From positions 62,001-126,000 of the forward strand of contig NW_005178572.1 in assembly GCF_000350225.1 (NCBI RefSeq): 64,000 bases of DNA. The letters run 5' to 3'. Below the pieces are notes generated by a model. It was not told where the DNA came from. It saw only the letters and a program-made list of their open reading frames with translations, and made no database searches. Each line of letters starts with the position of its first letter. The first letter of the stretch is position 1. The position numbers and the translations under genes are program-made. This DNA is from Chondrus crispus (taxonomy: Eukaryota > Rhodophyta > Florideophyceae > Gigartinales > Gigartinaceae). This document shows positions 26,257 to 38,192 of this stretch, one piece after another.

Positions 26257-29200
26257 TTATGCCTGACGTGGCGGATACCCTTCCTTTCGCCCCCACACTT
26301 GATAAATTCCACCGTCTGGGAGACTCCTGTGTTGTACTGCTGAGTTTGATGTGCATATGAGACACATATGGTCGTCGCTTTCGGCGCTGTCCTGCTCGCA
26401 GTAGTGCATAACTAATGCCTTTCGAACGTAGCTTCCAAGCTCAACCAGAGCTCTTCTTTCGTTTCGTTGTTGTATCATCACCCCGTATCCATCTTCTTCA
26501 GCTTCGCACTCCTTCACTGCGCAATATCGTGTTGTTTCTTGACTTTCTTTCTCACGAGCGTCCAGAATCCGGACTTGAACCACGGCTAGCACCATCCAGA
26601 ACCTTCTGTCCTCATCATGCTCAGAATCATTGTTCTCATGAAGAGTGAATGTGAGATCAGGATCTGCGGTCGAAACTACAGAAGAATGCAAGGCTTGAAT
26701 CACGCTCCCATAAGATATAGTGGCCAAAACAGATGTCTGGTCTCTTTTTCGCCCGTCTGTTATTTTGCACCACTTGGCAGTTCCATATATCTGTACGGTT
26801 ACGGAATTTCCATGGTCCGGCCGGCCACTTCTAAGACGTAGCTTTTGTTTCCATAAATGCTCTAAAAACTCCCTTGCTTTCAACAGAAATGCAAGGTCAG
26901 TTGATTGGAACATTTCCGAATGTTGACCTCCATCTGCAGTGTTTCCGAGGTTCATAATTACTGAATTGTCTACGCGCCAGTCCTTCCTACTGAGAGACGA
27001 CGATAAGAGTCCTTTCCGATGTAATCGAAGGTTCTGCAGAACAGGAGTTGGGAAGCAGTCCTGAAGCTTTTGTAGAAATCTTCCCGCATCCTGAAGCCCA
27101 GAACTGTCGTAGCCCAAGAGATTTAAAACTGACTTCGCTGTCTCAAAGCTCCAGCCGTTCTCACTAGTGTCAATGCCTTCAGTTTCAATTGCCAGACGAG
27201 TCTTCCAGTCGTTGGCAAGACGATGTTCCATAGCCTGTAATTGTGAGTTTTTCATATTGGATTGAGCTACCCCCCTCTTCAATGGCTGATGAGCGCTTTC
27301 AAACAACAACTCTTGTACATGTCTTACACTACCGAACAGTGGCAATGTATGTGTGAAGAACTCCAACAATCTGTGAAGGTTTGGTTTGTCCAAATGAGTG
27401 GAGGCAAAGCTGTTTGTGCGACACAGCTTATCTACTCGAGATAGGTAACGAAGTGCCATATTACGAATCTCCAGAAGTCTCTTGGTTCCTCCTTCTTCAT
27501 TGTGTGTGTCTAATGACCTCTTACCATCTATCCTTGAGTCCGGAAAGTACTGTGTTCTGCTCACGAGAGAGGAAAACAGGTCGAGGAGGTCGAGAGCTTC
27601 ATCGATAGTAGCACAGTTTCCGCTCTCTCTCTCGCCTGTCATTTTGTTCACGTACCAAGCACTCTTCATCGCCCGTGGTGCTACCAAGAGCAGGCAGTAC
27701 ATAGACGATATCGTCATTGAATGTAGCACATGCTTGTCATGGTTGATTAGGCTCTCCTGATATATGAGATAGCCATCCTTCAAAGCCATCTTGGCAATTG
27801 CCTCGGCATCTTTGCGTACATCTTTTGGTAGCAGTGTTATACAGAGATTCATGATGTCGCGACCAATCCCGAGGAAAAGATGATCGGGAGCCACAACGCA
27901 TGAGCGATACGAATCGAAAACAGAAGGAACAACCGGTTTGCTACTGCCGAGTACACGAGGCACACGAGCGCGAACTTGTCGCAGTTTCTCAGAGAGTTGA
28001 TGAAGTGCCTGCAAACTTGTCTCAAACGTATCTGCGTCATCCATTCCGAGGGCTTTCAACTCTTCCCTGGATAACTTGGATCTCCTCAATGCAGTAGCCC
28101 GGTTCTCATCTCTCGCGAAAGATGGATGGTCGGAATGGATGCGGGTTGTGTAACAATACTTGCTTCCTTGAAATCCAGACTTGTCGTACCTACCATAGCT
28201 GCATAAGTGACATGGAACATTGGAGCAGTGCCCTAGTAGGTCCAAAGTGTGGGACACTGCAGGATAGTCTCCAACGTACCCGACGACATCGAGAAAAAGA
28301 ACAACCTTCTCTCCTTTTGCAGTGGTCATCTCAAATCCCTTTTCTGTCCCCTCAATGATATCATCAATAACTGCCGCCAGTACCTCGTTTGTAGATACCC
28401 CTGGAGGAGTTAGCCCGATAGGTCTGATGGCTCCTGCTCCATTGCGGTTCTCCGGAGCCATACCTATTGGCAGCATGTATACACCACCCATGCTTCCTTT
28501 CTTTCCAATATACGGCGTAAATCCATCAGAGTACAGAAACATTCTATACACAACGTACTTTCTTCCATCTTCCAAACGTCCACTGCTTTCCGCATCGACG
28601 CGGTGACCCTTGTCCATTGGATTATCATCGGCAGATACTCGTTTCACTACGGTTTTGTCAAACATCTGGTTGTAAACGCCCCTATTCGTTCCGGTGAGAT
28701 TCGAAACATTTCTTTCAGAAGATAAAACCAAGCTGGTGGCGTAGTCGTCATCCCAGTTCTGTCTTCTCCACATCCTATACACAAGGAAGGGTGTTTGCGT
28801 TGGTTCTTCCGAATCTTCGGCGTCTGGGTGTCCTGGGAGTGCAAGTTCGACGACCATGTCACTGGGAAGGAATGCCAGAGATTCTGGTCTCTTCCTCTTC
28901 ATCGTTTTGGTACGCTTTGAATTGGACTCCGCCTGCCATTCTGTCCCATTTGGCTCATCGTAAACAAAGAAGGAAGATACAACTGCATCAAATCTCATGT
29001 TCGTTGAGGACGTTACTGCAAACTGGGCTTGCATCAATCTGCTCTTCACCGCGTCACTTGTTTCGAACGTAATGTTAAGAAGGAGCCCTTTTCGCAGTTT
29101 CACTGTCACACCATCTTCGGTTGGAATCCGATAAACAGATAGACTCCCAGCCCTATCCTTGATTATTGGAGTGTCCTCAATATCCGAGAACCTCGGTATC

Positions 29201-30063
29201 TCGATTGACGGATCCATATCATGCCGTCTTCCTTGCACCATCTCCCGCAATTTTGCTGTCGAAAAGTCAAGTTTTGCCCAGTTGCTGGGTCTTACAATCA
29301 TGGTCGGAGCGCTGTCCTGTGAGGTATACTTTCCAACGCCAGCCTTCGACCCAGACTTCGACAAATCCACAGTAAACATTTCTACATGACAAGGAACGAA
29401 AAAGTTGGATTTCGCAAATGGACGAACACGTCTCTTCAGAGTAGATGTACTTGGCAGTTTGAGAGTGAGCTGCCTTTCATTCGGTCTCCAGTTCCTAAAG
29501 TTGGCAAGTGTCTGATACGCAGTCTCGCTGAGACGCGTGCTCCCAGTTGCTGTTATCAGTGATGCAATATTTGTCCAGGTCAATCGAATTCCACCAGAAG
29601 CGCTTTCGAACATGCTGTCTATCAGCTCCTCAGACTCCTCAGCTTCGTAGGCATTGTCCTGCTCAACGCTCAATCCAATGTCTAATCCAGAAATTCCTTT
29701 GCTTTCTTCACAACGGATCGTGTTATTTCGTTCGGGGTGAGGACTTGATGGAAGTGCCTCCACACCGTCATGCATGACGCCTTGGTATTCTTGGAGGTCG
29801 CTTAAAAGCCCGTCTTTCAGAAGGGAAGCGTAGGATTCTGACAGACCGTCTAGTAACATGAACCCATCTCCTGGACGTTTAGCTGGCTTTGTAGACAGTT
29901 GCCTACATGGCCTTGCTCTTTTTCGATTTCTTTCAAGCTGAGGTTCAGAAGAAGATGGTGCGTGCCCATCCGAAGTAGTCCCTTGTGATGCAACATCTTC
30001 GGAACGCTTTGCATAAGGTCCGCGTTTTTTAAGAACCCAACGACTCTTGCTTTGACGCCCCAT
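26257..30063 (-). CDS. CACTA/EnSpm (Tnp2)-like transposase, 1268 residues, uninterrupted
   Basis: Start chosen at the ATG at 30063 (MGRQSKSRW); the frame opens slightly earlier without ATG. The N-terminus is basic with a nuclear-signal-like KKRGPYAKR. The middle has the Tnp2 hallmarks: FLYSDGFTPY (first Asp), then LDVVGYVGDYPA (second Asp), C-H-L-C shortly after (zinc-binding insertion), APDHLFLGI, and FESAHQPLKRG as the likely catalytic Glu. The last 250 residues are not recognised. Such enzymes cut and paste their own element. I saw no CACTA ends near 26.0 or 30.4 kb. The long intact frame suggests a recent copy. Related KDZ-type transposases share the Cys insertion and are an alternative. 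Confidence 0.65.
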   Translation of the reverse strand: MGRQSKSRWVLKKRGPYAKRSEDVASQGTTSDGHAPSSSEPQLERNRKRARPCRQLSTKPAKRPGDGFMLLDGLSESYASLLKDGLLSDLQEYQGVMHDGVEALPSSPHPERNNTIRCEESKGISGLDIGLSVEQDNAYEAEESEELIDSMFESASGGIRLTWTNIASLITATGSTRLSETAYQTLANFRNWRPNERQLTLKLPSTSTLKRRVRPFAKSNFFVPCHVEMFTVDLSKSGSKAGVGKYTSQDSAPTMIVRPSNWAKLDFSTAKLREMVQGRRHDMDPSIEIPRFSDIEDTPIIKDRAGSLSVYRIPTEDGVTVKLRKGLLLNITFETSDAVKSRLMQAQFAVTSSTNMRFDAVVSSFFVYDEPNGTEWQAESNSKRTKTMKRKRPESLAFLPSDMVVELALPGHPDAEDSEEPTQTPFLVYRMWRRQNWDDDYATSLVLSSERNVSNLTGTNRGVYNQMFDKTVVKRVSADDNPMDKGHRVDAESSGRLEDGRKYVVYRMFLYSDGFTPYIGKKGSMGGVYMLPIGMAPENRNGAGAIRPIGLTPPGVSTNEVLAAVIDDIIEGTEKGFEMTTAKGEKVVLFLDVVGYVGDYPAVSHTLDLLGHCSNVPCHLCSYGRYDKSGFQGSKYCYTTRIHSDHPSFARDENRATALRRSKLSREELKALGMDDADTFETSLQALHQLSEKLRQVRARVPRVLGSSKPVVPSVFDSYRSCVVAPDHLFLGIGRDIMNLCITLLPKDVRKDAEAIAKMALKDGYLIYQESLINHDKHVLHSMTISSMYCLLLVAPRAMKSAWYVNKMTGERESGNCATIDEALDLLDLFSSLVSRTQYFPDSRIDGKRSLDTHNEEGGTKRLLEIRNMALRYLSRVDKLCRTNSFASTHLDKPNLHRLLEFFTHTLPLFGSVRHVQELLFESAHQPLKRGVAQSNMKNSQLQAMEHRLANDWKTRLAIETEGIDTSENGWSFETAKSVLNLLGYDSSGLQDAGRFLQKLQDCFPTPVLQNLRLHRKGLLSSSLSRKDWRVDNSVIMNLGNTADGGQHSEMFQSTDLAFLLKAREFLEHLWKQKLRLRSGRPDHGNSVTVQIYGTAKWCKITDGRKRDQTSVLATISYGSVIQALHSSVVSTADPDLTFTLHENNDSEHDEDRRFWMVLAVVQVRILDAREKESQETTRYCAVKECEAEEDGYGVMIQQRNERRALVELGSYVRKALVMHYCEQDSAESDDHMCLICTSNSAVQHRSLPDGGIYQVWGRKEGYPPRQA

Positions 30064-30308
30064 CTGTGACAGTTTCGACCAGGTCCGCAACTAGAAGTGG
30101 GGCTGCAGTGAAGTTTGGCATGGACCTCGGCATTAACAAGATTTCAGCAAGCTTACTGCTCTACAGCCGAAAGAAGGTCTTTTGTTACATTTGGCGATGC
30201 ATACGGTTGTGCCGTTAATATTAAAGCTTGGTTCAATGAATAGAAACGGTAAAAAGGATATGCTCTTACTCGCATTTTGATGTGATGCCGCATGCAAAAG
30301 CTCAATGA

Positions 30309-30332
30309 ATGGCTGTCGTTAAGGACAGCCAT
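30309..30332. promoter_or_regulatory. Stem-loop upstream of the transposase gene
   Basis: ATGGCTGTC-GTTAAG-GACAGCCAT gives a perfect 9-bp stem with a 6-base loop, about 250 bp before the transposase start. It could be part of an element end. Confidence 0.4.
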
Positions 30333-30402
30333 GCCATACCGAATTCGGTAATTTCAAATTGAGATTTCAGTACGACACGTGCCCATGAACAGTTTGAAAT
30401 AT

Positions 30403-31731
30403 CTAGCTACCGGTTTTTTCTGAACACTGCATATATTTATGCAGCAATATAGTTCTAGGACCAGATCCAACTCGCTGCACGCCCGTCGTCCGCAGTCTTG
30501 ATCCACCATGCATCCCGTTTTCTGACAGTTTCCTCTCTGCGAGTTGCGTGTTCGGTTGAGATATCATCCACACAGTAAGTGAAGCTACTTCTCCCAGAGT
30601 CTTGACCCACAACGCATCCGTTTCTCTAACAGTTTCCGTTCTGCGAGTTGCTTGTCTGTTTGAAATATCATCCGCAGTAAGTGACGCCACTTCTCCCACA
30701 GTTCTGACCCACCACGCATCCATTTTTCTAACAGTTTCCTTTCTGCGAGTTGTGTGTTTGTTTGGGATATCATCCACAGTAAGTGACGCCATTTCTGCCA
30801 CAGTTCTGACCCACCACGAATCCATTTTTCTAACAGTTTCCTTTCTGCTAGTTGTGTGTTTGGTTGAGATATCATCTACAGTAAGTGACGCCACTTCTGC
30901 CACAGTTCTGACCCACCACGCATCCATTTCTCGAACAGGTTCCTTTCTGCGAGTTGCGTGTTTGTTTGGGATATCATCCACAGTAAGTGACGCCACTTTT
31001 CCCACAGTCCTGACCCACCACGAATCCATTCTTCTAACAGTTTCCTTTCTGCGAGTTGCGTGTTTGGTTGAGATATCATCCACAGTAAGTGACGCCACTT
31101 CTCCCACAGTTCTGACCCACCACGAATCCATTCTTCTAACAGTTTCCTTTCTGCGAGTTGCGTGTTTGGTTGAGATATCATCCACAGTAAGTGACGCCAC
31201 TTCTCCCATAGTCCTGACCCACCACGCATCCATTTTTCTAACAGTGTCCTTTCTGCGAGTTGCGTGTTTGGTTTAGATGTCATCCACAGTAAGTGACGCC
31301 ACTTCTCGCATAGTTCTGACGCACCACGAATCCATTTTTCTAACAGTTTCCTTTCTGCGAGTTGCGTGTTTGGTTGAGATATCATCCGCAGTAAGTGACG
31401 CCACTTCTCCCATAGTCCTGACCCAACACGCATCCATTTTTCTAACAGTTTCCTTTCTGCGAGTTGCGTGTTTGGTTGAGATATCATCCATAGTAAGTGA
31501 CGCCACTTCTGCCACAGTCATGACCCACCGCGCATCCCCGTTTCTGACAGTTTGCTTTTTGCGAGTTGCGTGTTTGGTTGAAATCTCATGCGGAGAGACG
31601 AGTGCGCTGCAGACGTGTGGTAAGTGAGCGCTTTCTCTAGGCAATGCCGTTTTGCGATTACCTACAAAGCTGTAACGTAAGTTCGCACATTCTCTAACAC
31701 ATTGAAAGTTTCGAAGAACTGTTCTGACCAA
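30403..31731 (-). repeat. Eleven-copy 102-bp tandem array, open as a 34-residue protein repeat
   Basis: A 102-bp unit repeats from about 30490 to 31610, recognisable by TAACAGTTTCCTTTCTGCGAG in each. Because 102 is divisible by three, frames stay open: on the minus strand the unit encodes WWVRTVGEVASLTVDDIS followed by T-K-H-A-T-R-R-K-E-T-V-R-K-M-D. This frame runs 31731-31273 and, after a stop caused by one base change in one unit (TCA to TAA), 31233-30403. A second minus frame and one plus frame are also open. It may be a minisatellite of the neighbouring transposon or a real repeat protein; no family recognised. Confidence 0.7.
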
Positions 31732-31734
31732 GCC

Positions 31735-32270
31735 TCACAGCGTTCCTTGTCTCACTGCAGGTCAACCCGCCCGTCTTCTAACTCAGGATCAGGTAAGCCA
31801 TCAGTACACCCTCCTTGGTCTATCAGAATTCCAATCCACTATCATGACGTACTGTGACCGTAACTGACCTCTCTTGTTATGTTTCTTGGCGTTGATTATT
31901 GTATTTAACGGAAGCGCCATGAACCACTGCTGCGGTATTCCGGTATTTGGACGGGGTAGATGTAGTGTATGTGGCCGTAACAATACTCTTTGGTTGCTAC
32001 AAATAAATGTGATGTGAACGCCGCTGGAACCGCTATCGGTTTCATCCTTCGGGTTGGGACCGTCTCTGGACCGGCGGGGTGATATCACCTTTGCAAGAAA
32101 GGTACTGGATTAACATTTCATTGACTGAGAGTAGGTCGTAGCATTACGTCTAGTGTTGCATTGGAGCTGCGAATGGAGACATATTTTCACTGCCCTGGAG
32201 CAGCAAAACATGGTCGTCGGTGGCTGCGCATATGCAGCGATGATCACCGTCTCATCATTGCATCAATGTA
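31735..32270. other. No gene recognised
   Basis: Mixed sequence between two tandem arrays with no motif noticed. Confidence 0.4.
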
Positions 32271-32594
32271 AAAGCGTTTGGCCCTGCGGGACCTGCCCGT
32301 GTACAGCGCCAGCCAGCCATCTACCGCCGCAGGCCAGGCAGAGACGCTGTGCCATAACTATACTGCTTTTCAGCCAATGGCGTTTGGCACTGCGAGACTT
32401 ACCCGTGTGCAGCGCCAGCCAGTCATCTACCGCCACAGGCCAGGCAGAGACGCTGTGCAATAACTCTGCTGCTTTTCAGCCAATGGCGTTTGGCACTGCG
32501 AGACTTACCTGTGTGCAGCGCCAGCCAGTCATCTACCGCCACAGGCCAGGCAGAGACGCTGTGCCATAACTATTCTGATTTTCAGCCAATGGCG
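32269..32594. repeat. Three-copy tandem repeat, period 106 bp
   Basis: GCGTTTGGCACTGCGAGACTT-type starts recur every 106 bp, with GCCAGGCAGAGACGCTGTG in each unit. Short frames across it reflect the repeat. No link to the 102-bp array beyond position. Confidence 0.65.
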
Positions 32595-32599
32595 TTATT

Positions 32600-35500
32600 G
32601 GTAAAAAATGTGCAAAATCGCGACATGAAATCAACAAGCGTTGCTACATTTATGACACATTTTTTGCTGGCCCGGACCAAAATATTTGCGCCGATTTTTT
32701 ATTGCCTCCGATAGGCTGATTTGACCTTCCTGTGATAGTGGTAACCAAGAATTTCACATGTCAGTGTTAGTGCGGTAATCCGCGCGGGGCAGAGCAAGCC
32801 GACCTGAAGGTCGAGAAAAGGAGAATGATGAGATGGAACGAACCAGGTGAGGGGCCTTCAGACAGCCAACCCGCAAGTAGACGAAGCGCGCGCACGAGTA
32901 GGATGAGCGTCGTGATGAGATACTCAGGTCAGAAGTCGCGTAACGATGTGCCAAGCGAGAAAAGAACGCTGGAAGAACGGGAACATAGGCTGGAAAGTCC
33001 ACCTCCTTCACTCTTACCTTCATATCTGTTCGGTCTCGTTTTTGTTTTATTTGTGATTGCTTTTGTGTTCTTCTATTTTATTTTATTTTTGAGACGTTAG
33101 GGACACGACCCCGCACCGCGGAGGTCCGTCAGCAAGTCTGTGAGAAGTCCAAGGAGGACATTGAAGAGGCGATGATCTTCCAGATCAATTCCGCCTTTGA
33201 CAAGGTTACGGCCGACACCCGCGTCACGGGATTCTCACCATTCAGGGCAAGGCCGAGGAAGAGCTAAGAGACGTAGGAGAACATGACTCTACGATGGGCG
33301 TTCCTACGTCGTGGATGGAGCCAGAAGGAGATGAGGCACTATACACCGGTTGGCTATCATAAGTCCTCTTACCATTAGTTCTTTGTTTTTATGTTGTTCG
33401 TTTTTGTTTCGTTTTCTTATTATTTGTTTTTCGTTTTCATTTTGATGGCAAGGACATGACCCCGCACCGCCGAGGTCGCTCAGCAAGTCTACGAGGACCA
33501 AGAGAAGGACCAGAAGGAGGATACCCCCACGCGAAAGGGAAGGGGGCCCCCAACAACTAAAGGAAGAGATGGACTGGCCTGGATGAGGGGAAACGCAAAG
33601 GAGAGTCAAGGACGACCATCGCGGTGACGTCAGCGAAAGCTGCTGTAACAAAAGAAGGACCAGAAGTCTACCAGAGACAACCCGTCACCAATCATGATCC
33701 ACAGTGGTAGTTTACCCGACCGACGATCGTCATGACGCTTCCGTGCTCCCTGCGTGCAATGCTACTGCACAGTATGGGCGAATCACAACCAGGATATAGC
33801 CGAACGCAATGAAGGAAGAGGCGACACGGACAAAGAGGACCGCTTCGCGGATTGGCCTTCCAGCAGTTTGAGCCAGCGATAAGCGAGAGATGTTTTTACG
33901 CGGCGTGAGGACCCGCAAACTGAGGAAAGATGCAGGAAGCTCAAGGACGTAGGCTGAAAAAAAATGAAGTGAGCTGAGTCGGGAGAACCCCCGCAGATGA
34001 CCGGACCGGCGTGCAACGCCACGCTAGGCAATGGGAACTCCTGCAGAGTCCCGGATGAGGTAATGATTCTACTGGCACACACACGAGCGGCACCGACGCG
34101 TGTAGGCGACATGACGTTTGGATCGGCAATGCGCCCTCATCAGAGCTGAGTTACACAGAGAGATCAGAAGTACAGTTCGTCGAAGAGGAGACAGACGGAG
34201 GGGCGTTCTGAAGCCAAAACGGAAGAAGAAGTATCACTGGGATTTTTAATCAAATTTAATGAACACGTGTCGCGACGAGCGCACAAGATGACTGCTAATT
34301 TTTGGACAAGTGCGAGACACACGCACAAGTACCGCCCGCGAGGTCGTGCACAGCACCAAAAGGCCGGACAGTAGGAGCTCACGGGAAGGATGGAGCGCCA
34401 AGTTGGGAGTGCCGTTTAAGGGATCCTTCGCATAACAGGAAATCCGACGCAACCCTGAGCTGGGAACCCCAAAACTTCGTCGAAGTTACAGTGCACGTTC
34501 CCGAAATGCGCATGCGGTCGGATCGCGAATACCGCGACGGCGACCACGCCCACCACCCCGCACCGGTACCGAACGACAGTGATAACGTTTAACATGTCCT
34601 CATCGAGGACTTACTCACCCATTTGTTCACACTAATCCCTCCTCAGAAATTTTTGGTTGTACCGTTTCGTTCCGCCTTTTCCTTGTGTTTTTGTTTTTTT
34701 TTCTTTGTTTTGTTTCGCTGATGCGACGCAGAGAACAAGAACCCCGCACCGCGGACAACGACGAATAAGTTTTTTTGACACACACAGACCGGCGATCCAA
34801 GATTAATTAAGAACTGCGAATCGACAATCGAAGTCAAGTGATCACTTGGTGCGTCACACTGAGAGGGAGAGCGAGTTGCTTTGTTTTGTTTTCCGTCGTA
34901 CAGGGACGACAAGTCACAAGAGTTCGTCCACCCGCCATGAGGACAGTGCTGTAAAAGGAGACGGAAGAGAGTCTGAAGGACCAAAGTTAACTCGATAACC
35001 GAGACCATGCTCGTAATGAGAACTCCCTCCCACTACGGGGCTAAACTTTCTGTGTGTTAGCTCGAGAGTCAGAACGCGCATATCGGCGACGAGGGGAAGG
35101 ATGATGGCCAGCGGCGAGTCACCGTCCCGAGCCACGCTTCGTTTTTCTTTGTTGAGTTAATCATCATCAATCCTTTCTTTTTATAGCTCATCAGAAATTC
35201 GTCTCAGGTGAGAAGTGGATCGGAACATAAGGACAACGTCAGAGGAGGATTAAGGCATTTCATACCGTCAGAACGCGACCGACGACAACCTGCAAATTGC
35301 TGTTCACAACTGTGAACCTGTCCCCACCACTCAGACGAGAAGCCATGAGGAAAGAAAATGTCGCAATAATTGAAGGACGACGTCCCGCGTCGCGGGCTCC
35401 TCGGAACTCCGGACGATCCGAAGCGGAGCTAAGGTACATCTGGGAATGTTACAGTGCGACGTAAGTCTCGACGTCATAAGCGAAGCGCAGTGATGAGGGG

Positions 35501-36638
35501 AGCCCCTACGCTTGTTTTTCAGTGAGTATTCACGGTTCGGCATTGTAGACCAAGAGGTATACAGGAGGAAACCGGGCTCGGTAATATGCGGTCGCATGTG
35601 AAAAACAGTTGAGGATCGCATGCTGCGGTACTTTGTACCAGGAGAGACAGCCCTCACCGAGACCGGATACGTTCCCGAATTTTTATTGACGTGTAGAGAC
35701 GGGCGTTGCCAACGTGACTTGCGAGGCTTTTTAATGCGGAGCCACGGTTTGAAGAAAGATGACGTCGTGCGACACTTGGTCGACGGAGGTCGGAAGTCGC
35801 GGACCAAGGTCTAGAACGCAGCTGAGTGCTGCCGACGGAAAGCATACGTGTCTACTCGCGAGGCCATGGTATCGGAGCATGTACCCCGTCGGTGATAAGT
35901 AGGAGTTGCCGCGGAGAGTTTAGTGACACTATGCCTCGAACTATGGAGAGACAGAAGAGGGGGTCGCCCACGTTCCCAACCATGGAACTCGACGTCAGGA
36001 AAGTAACCAAAGAATGGACACCGCGTCCGAACTTCGACCATAGGCTCGAAACAATTTTGGACACTTGTCCACTTGTCAACGTTATGCGCCGTACTTCACC
36101 CGAGAAAGGCCTGTCGCCGACTCGTGCCCCCATTGAGGCTCGGTCACCAGCGATGAGGCAGGGGAACGTCAAGGGAAACGACTACAGTGCTGTCGTGGCG
36201 AAAATCTTTCATGATGTCTTTTAAGGGACGTCAATGCTGGACATAGTAATGTGTCACGCACGGGCGAGAGGACAAGCTATTTTTCGGCTTGATCCATGAC
36301 CGATCCGCTCTGCGAGAGCAGGTAAAGGGAGTTTCGAGGATACACCCCCAGAGAAAAGACGACTGTCTTCATGACTCAAGCGCATGCGGACAGACCACGT
36401 GAGGCGAAATTGTCCGAATAAGCGGATCGCTTCCGAGACTCAAGGAGAGCCAGTAGTTCTGCGATGAGGGATCCAAACGGACCAAGGAGCAACTGAGGTT
36501 GCAAACATTGGTGTTGTACTGGGGACGACTAATGCAAAAGGGGAGAAAACGACTAGAAAAAAAATTGTCTGGGGCCGCCACGCCCCGGCCGAATGCAAGA
36601 GGAGGTCACAAAAGAGGAGGTAATCTGGGACCAGGGGG
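32600..36638. other. 4-kb stretch without recognisable gene, perhaps a decayed element interior
   Basis: All frames are short and none shows a known motif. T-rich tracts followed by CCCCGCACCG and AGCAAGTC recur near 33040-33140 and 33400-33490, with weaker CCCCGCACCG at 34555 and 34740. An LTR lies directly to the right (36639-37621) in minus orientation, and just beside it the minus strand reads TGGTCCCAGATTACC, which could be a primer-binding site. This stretch may therefore be the interior of an old, probably non-autonomous LTR element; no coding domain supports that. Confidence 0.35.
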
Positions 36639-37621
36639 TGTAGTGCAATGCGCCTGTCGGGCAGAGACCGCGGTCCGATGGTCCAGCAAAAACAACAACA
36701 GCAACAAAAAGAAGAACTGCCGATGGCACAGCGCTACGGAGTGTCCGACTCTCCCTTCTCCGTTTAAACGAGCTTGCGACTCGTAGTAGCTCGGATTCCT
36801 GATGGCACAGAGAAATAGCCCGGCCCGGGATCGGTGTGGTAGAGACTTGCGAAGAGATCTGCTCGACGAGTGTGGAGTGGGGCGCGTACGTAGGTACCCC
36901 GGTTTCACTGGGTTGTAAGGCCAATGCTCGTTGAGCTTCTTCGACACCTTGTAACGCGACAAGGCCTTGGACGGGGGCGTCGCAACGCAGCCCGACGGGA
37001 TGAAATGAAAGTAGCAGCGCTACGTCAACCGTGCCGCCCGATGGCTCGAAACACCTACACCGGTTCGGTCGCAACCGACACCGATGGTACCAACACTGGC
37101 TCGTAATATGACGGAGCCCTTCGAGGGAGACGTCGTTGCAACAGTCTCCGTCGGAAAATGGGTCACAGTAGCAGCGCTACGTCAACTGTGCCGCCCGATG
37201 GCTCGAAACACCTACAACGGTTCGGTCGCAACCGAGGCCGATGGCACCAACACAAGATAAGGGGAAAATAGGTAGAATTAGAGATAGAAAAGGATAGGGA
37301 TATGAAAGAAAGAGAAAAGGGAACCCCGAGCGATAGAGGATGCCGTAGGCTTAGGTAAAAGGGAGCGTCTTGGTAGAGACGGACTTCGACCAAGGCGACA
37401 TTCAACTCCGGCAACTCGGGTTACCTTTACTGACTTGGTCGTCAGAGGGCTAAGGTATATATCGCCCCGCCGGAGCCAGTACAGTAGCTCGCGGCGCTAG
37501 ATCCTAGATCTAATCTAGTGTCAGCTAAATTAATGCCAACTAATTAACTAAATAAAATAAAATAATTAAAAATTAAAACTGTGCAATTATTCACACGTGT
37601 GTCCCCCAAACCCGGACTACT
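36639..37621 (-). repeat. LTR, about 983 bp, same family as the solo LTR at 52570-53530
   Basis: It is the reverse complement of the sequence interrupting the piggyBac-like element. Ends are TGTAGTGCAATGCGCC on the left and GGACTACTT on the right. Shared internal marks are a GTTTAAACG site, an internal duplicate of about 90 bp (CGAACCGGTGTAGGTGTTTC type) and a TATATA box-like stretch. The right-hand copy has the same parts. The two copies look only modestly diverged, so both insertions are fairly young. Whether an internal region remains on its left is uncertain. Confidence 0.7.
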
Positions 37622-37929
37622 TTTCATATCCAAATGTTTTCCTTTCTTTTCACCCCCCTTTCCAGGTGCGTATTGCACTACATATCCCCCTTCTGAGCGC
37701 TCTCGCGCAGCGGCTTCACTCCCTTGCTTCCCAACTTCTTCCCTTTTCTTCCGACCATCGGTCGCCGCTCGCGTGAGAGTAAGACGATCTCCATGTTTCC
37801 TTCATCGGATCCCACTGTCGGACATACCGCCCGCGGTCGCCGCGGTGTGGGCTTCTCACACACGCCTTCCATTCCTAACGACCTTCCTGCCATACCCCGA
37901 CTTCCCCCGAACACCAACGTTCCTGAACC

Positions 37930-38076
37930 TGAAGTCATGCGGAGGCGGCGTCGCCCCGCGCCGCGCCGCCGCGCCGACGAGCGCGCCGCGGTCCGCGTCG
38001 TCGTCGTCGCTGCCGCCCGCCGCCGCCGCCGCCGCCGCCGCTGCTGCTGCGCCCGCGGCTGCGCCCGCGGCCGGCC
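37930..38076. repeat. CGC/GCC-rich low-complexity run ending in the gap
   Basis: Alternating CGCCGC runs could encode poly-Ala or poly-Arg; the assembly stops in it. Confidence 0.6.
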
Positions 38077-38176
38077 NNNNNNNNNNNNNNNNNNNNNNNN
38101 NNNNNNNNNNNNNNNNNNNNNNNNNNNNNNNNNNNNNNNNNNNNNNNNNNNNNNNNNNNNNNNNNNNNNNNNNNNN
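38077..38176. other. Assembly gap (100 N)
   Basis: A run of exactly 100 N, probably of unknown true size, inside GC-rich DNA. Confidence 0.95.
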
Positions 38177-38192
38177 GACCGTCGGCGCGCGC

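Noticed and set aside
30490-31610. CRISPR-like look of the 102-bp array
   Set aside because: Units are contiguous, with no variable spacers between short identical repeats, and the context is eukaryotic.
35331-35807. 158-residue minus-strand ORF in the 32.6-36.6 kb stretch
   Set aside because: No reverse transcriptase, protease or other element motif could be seen, so it does not support an element interior.
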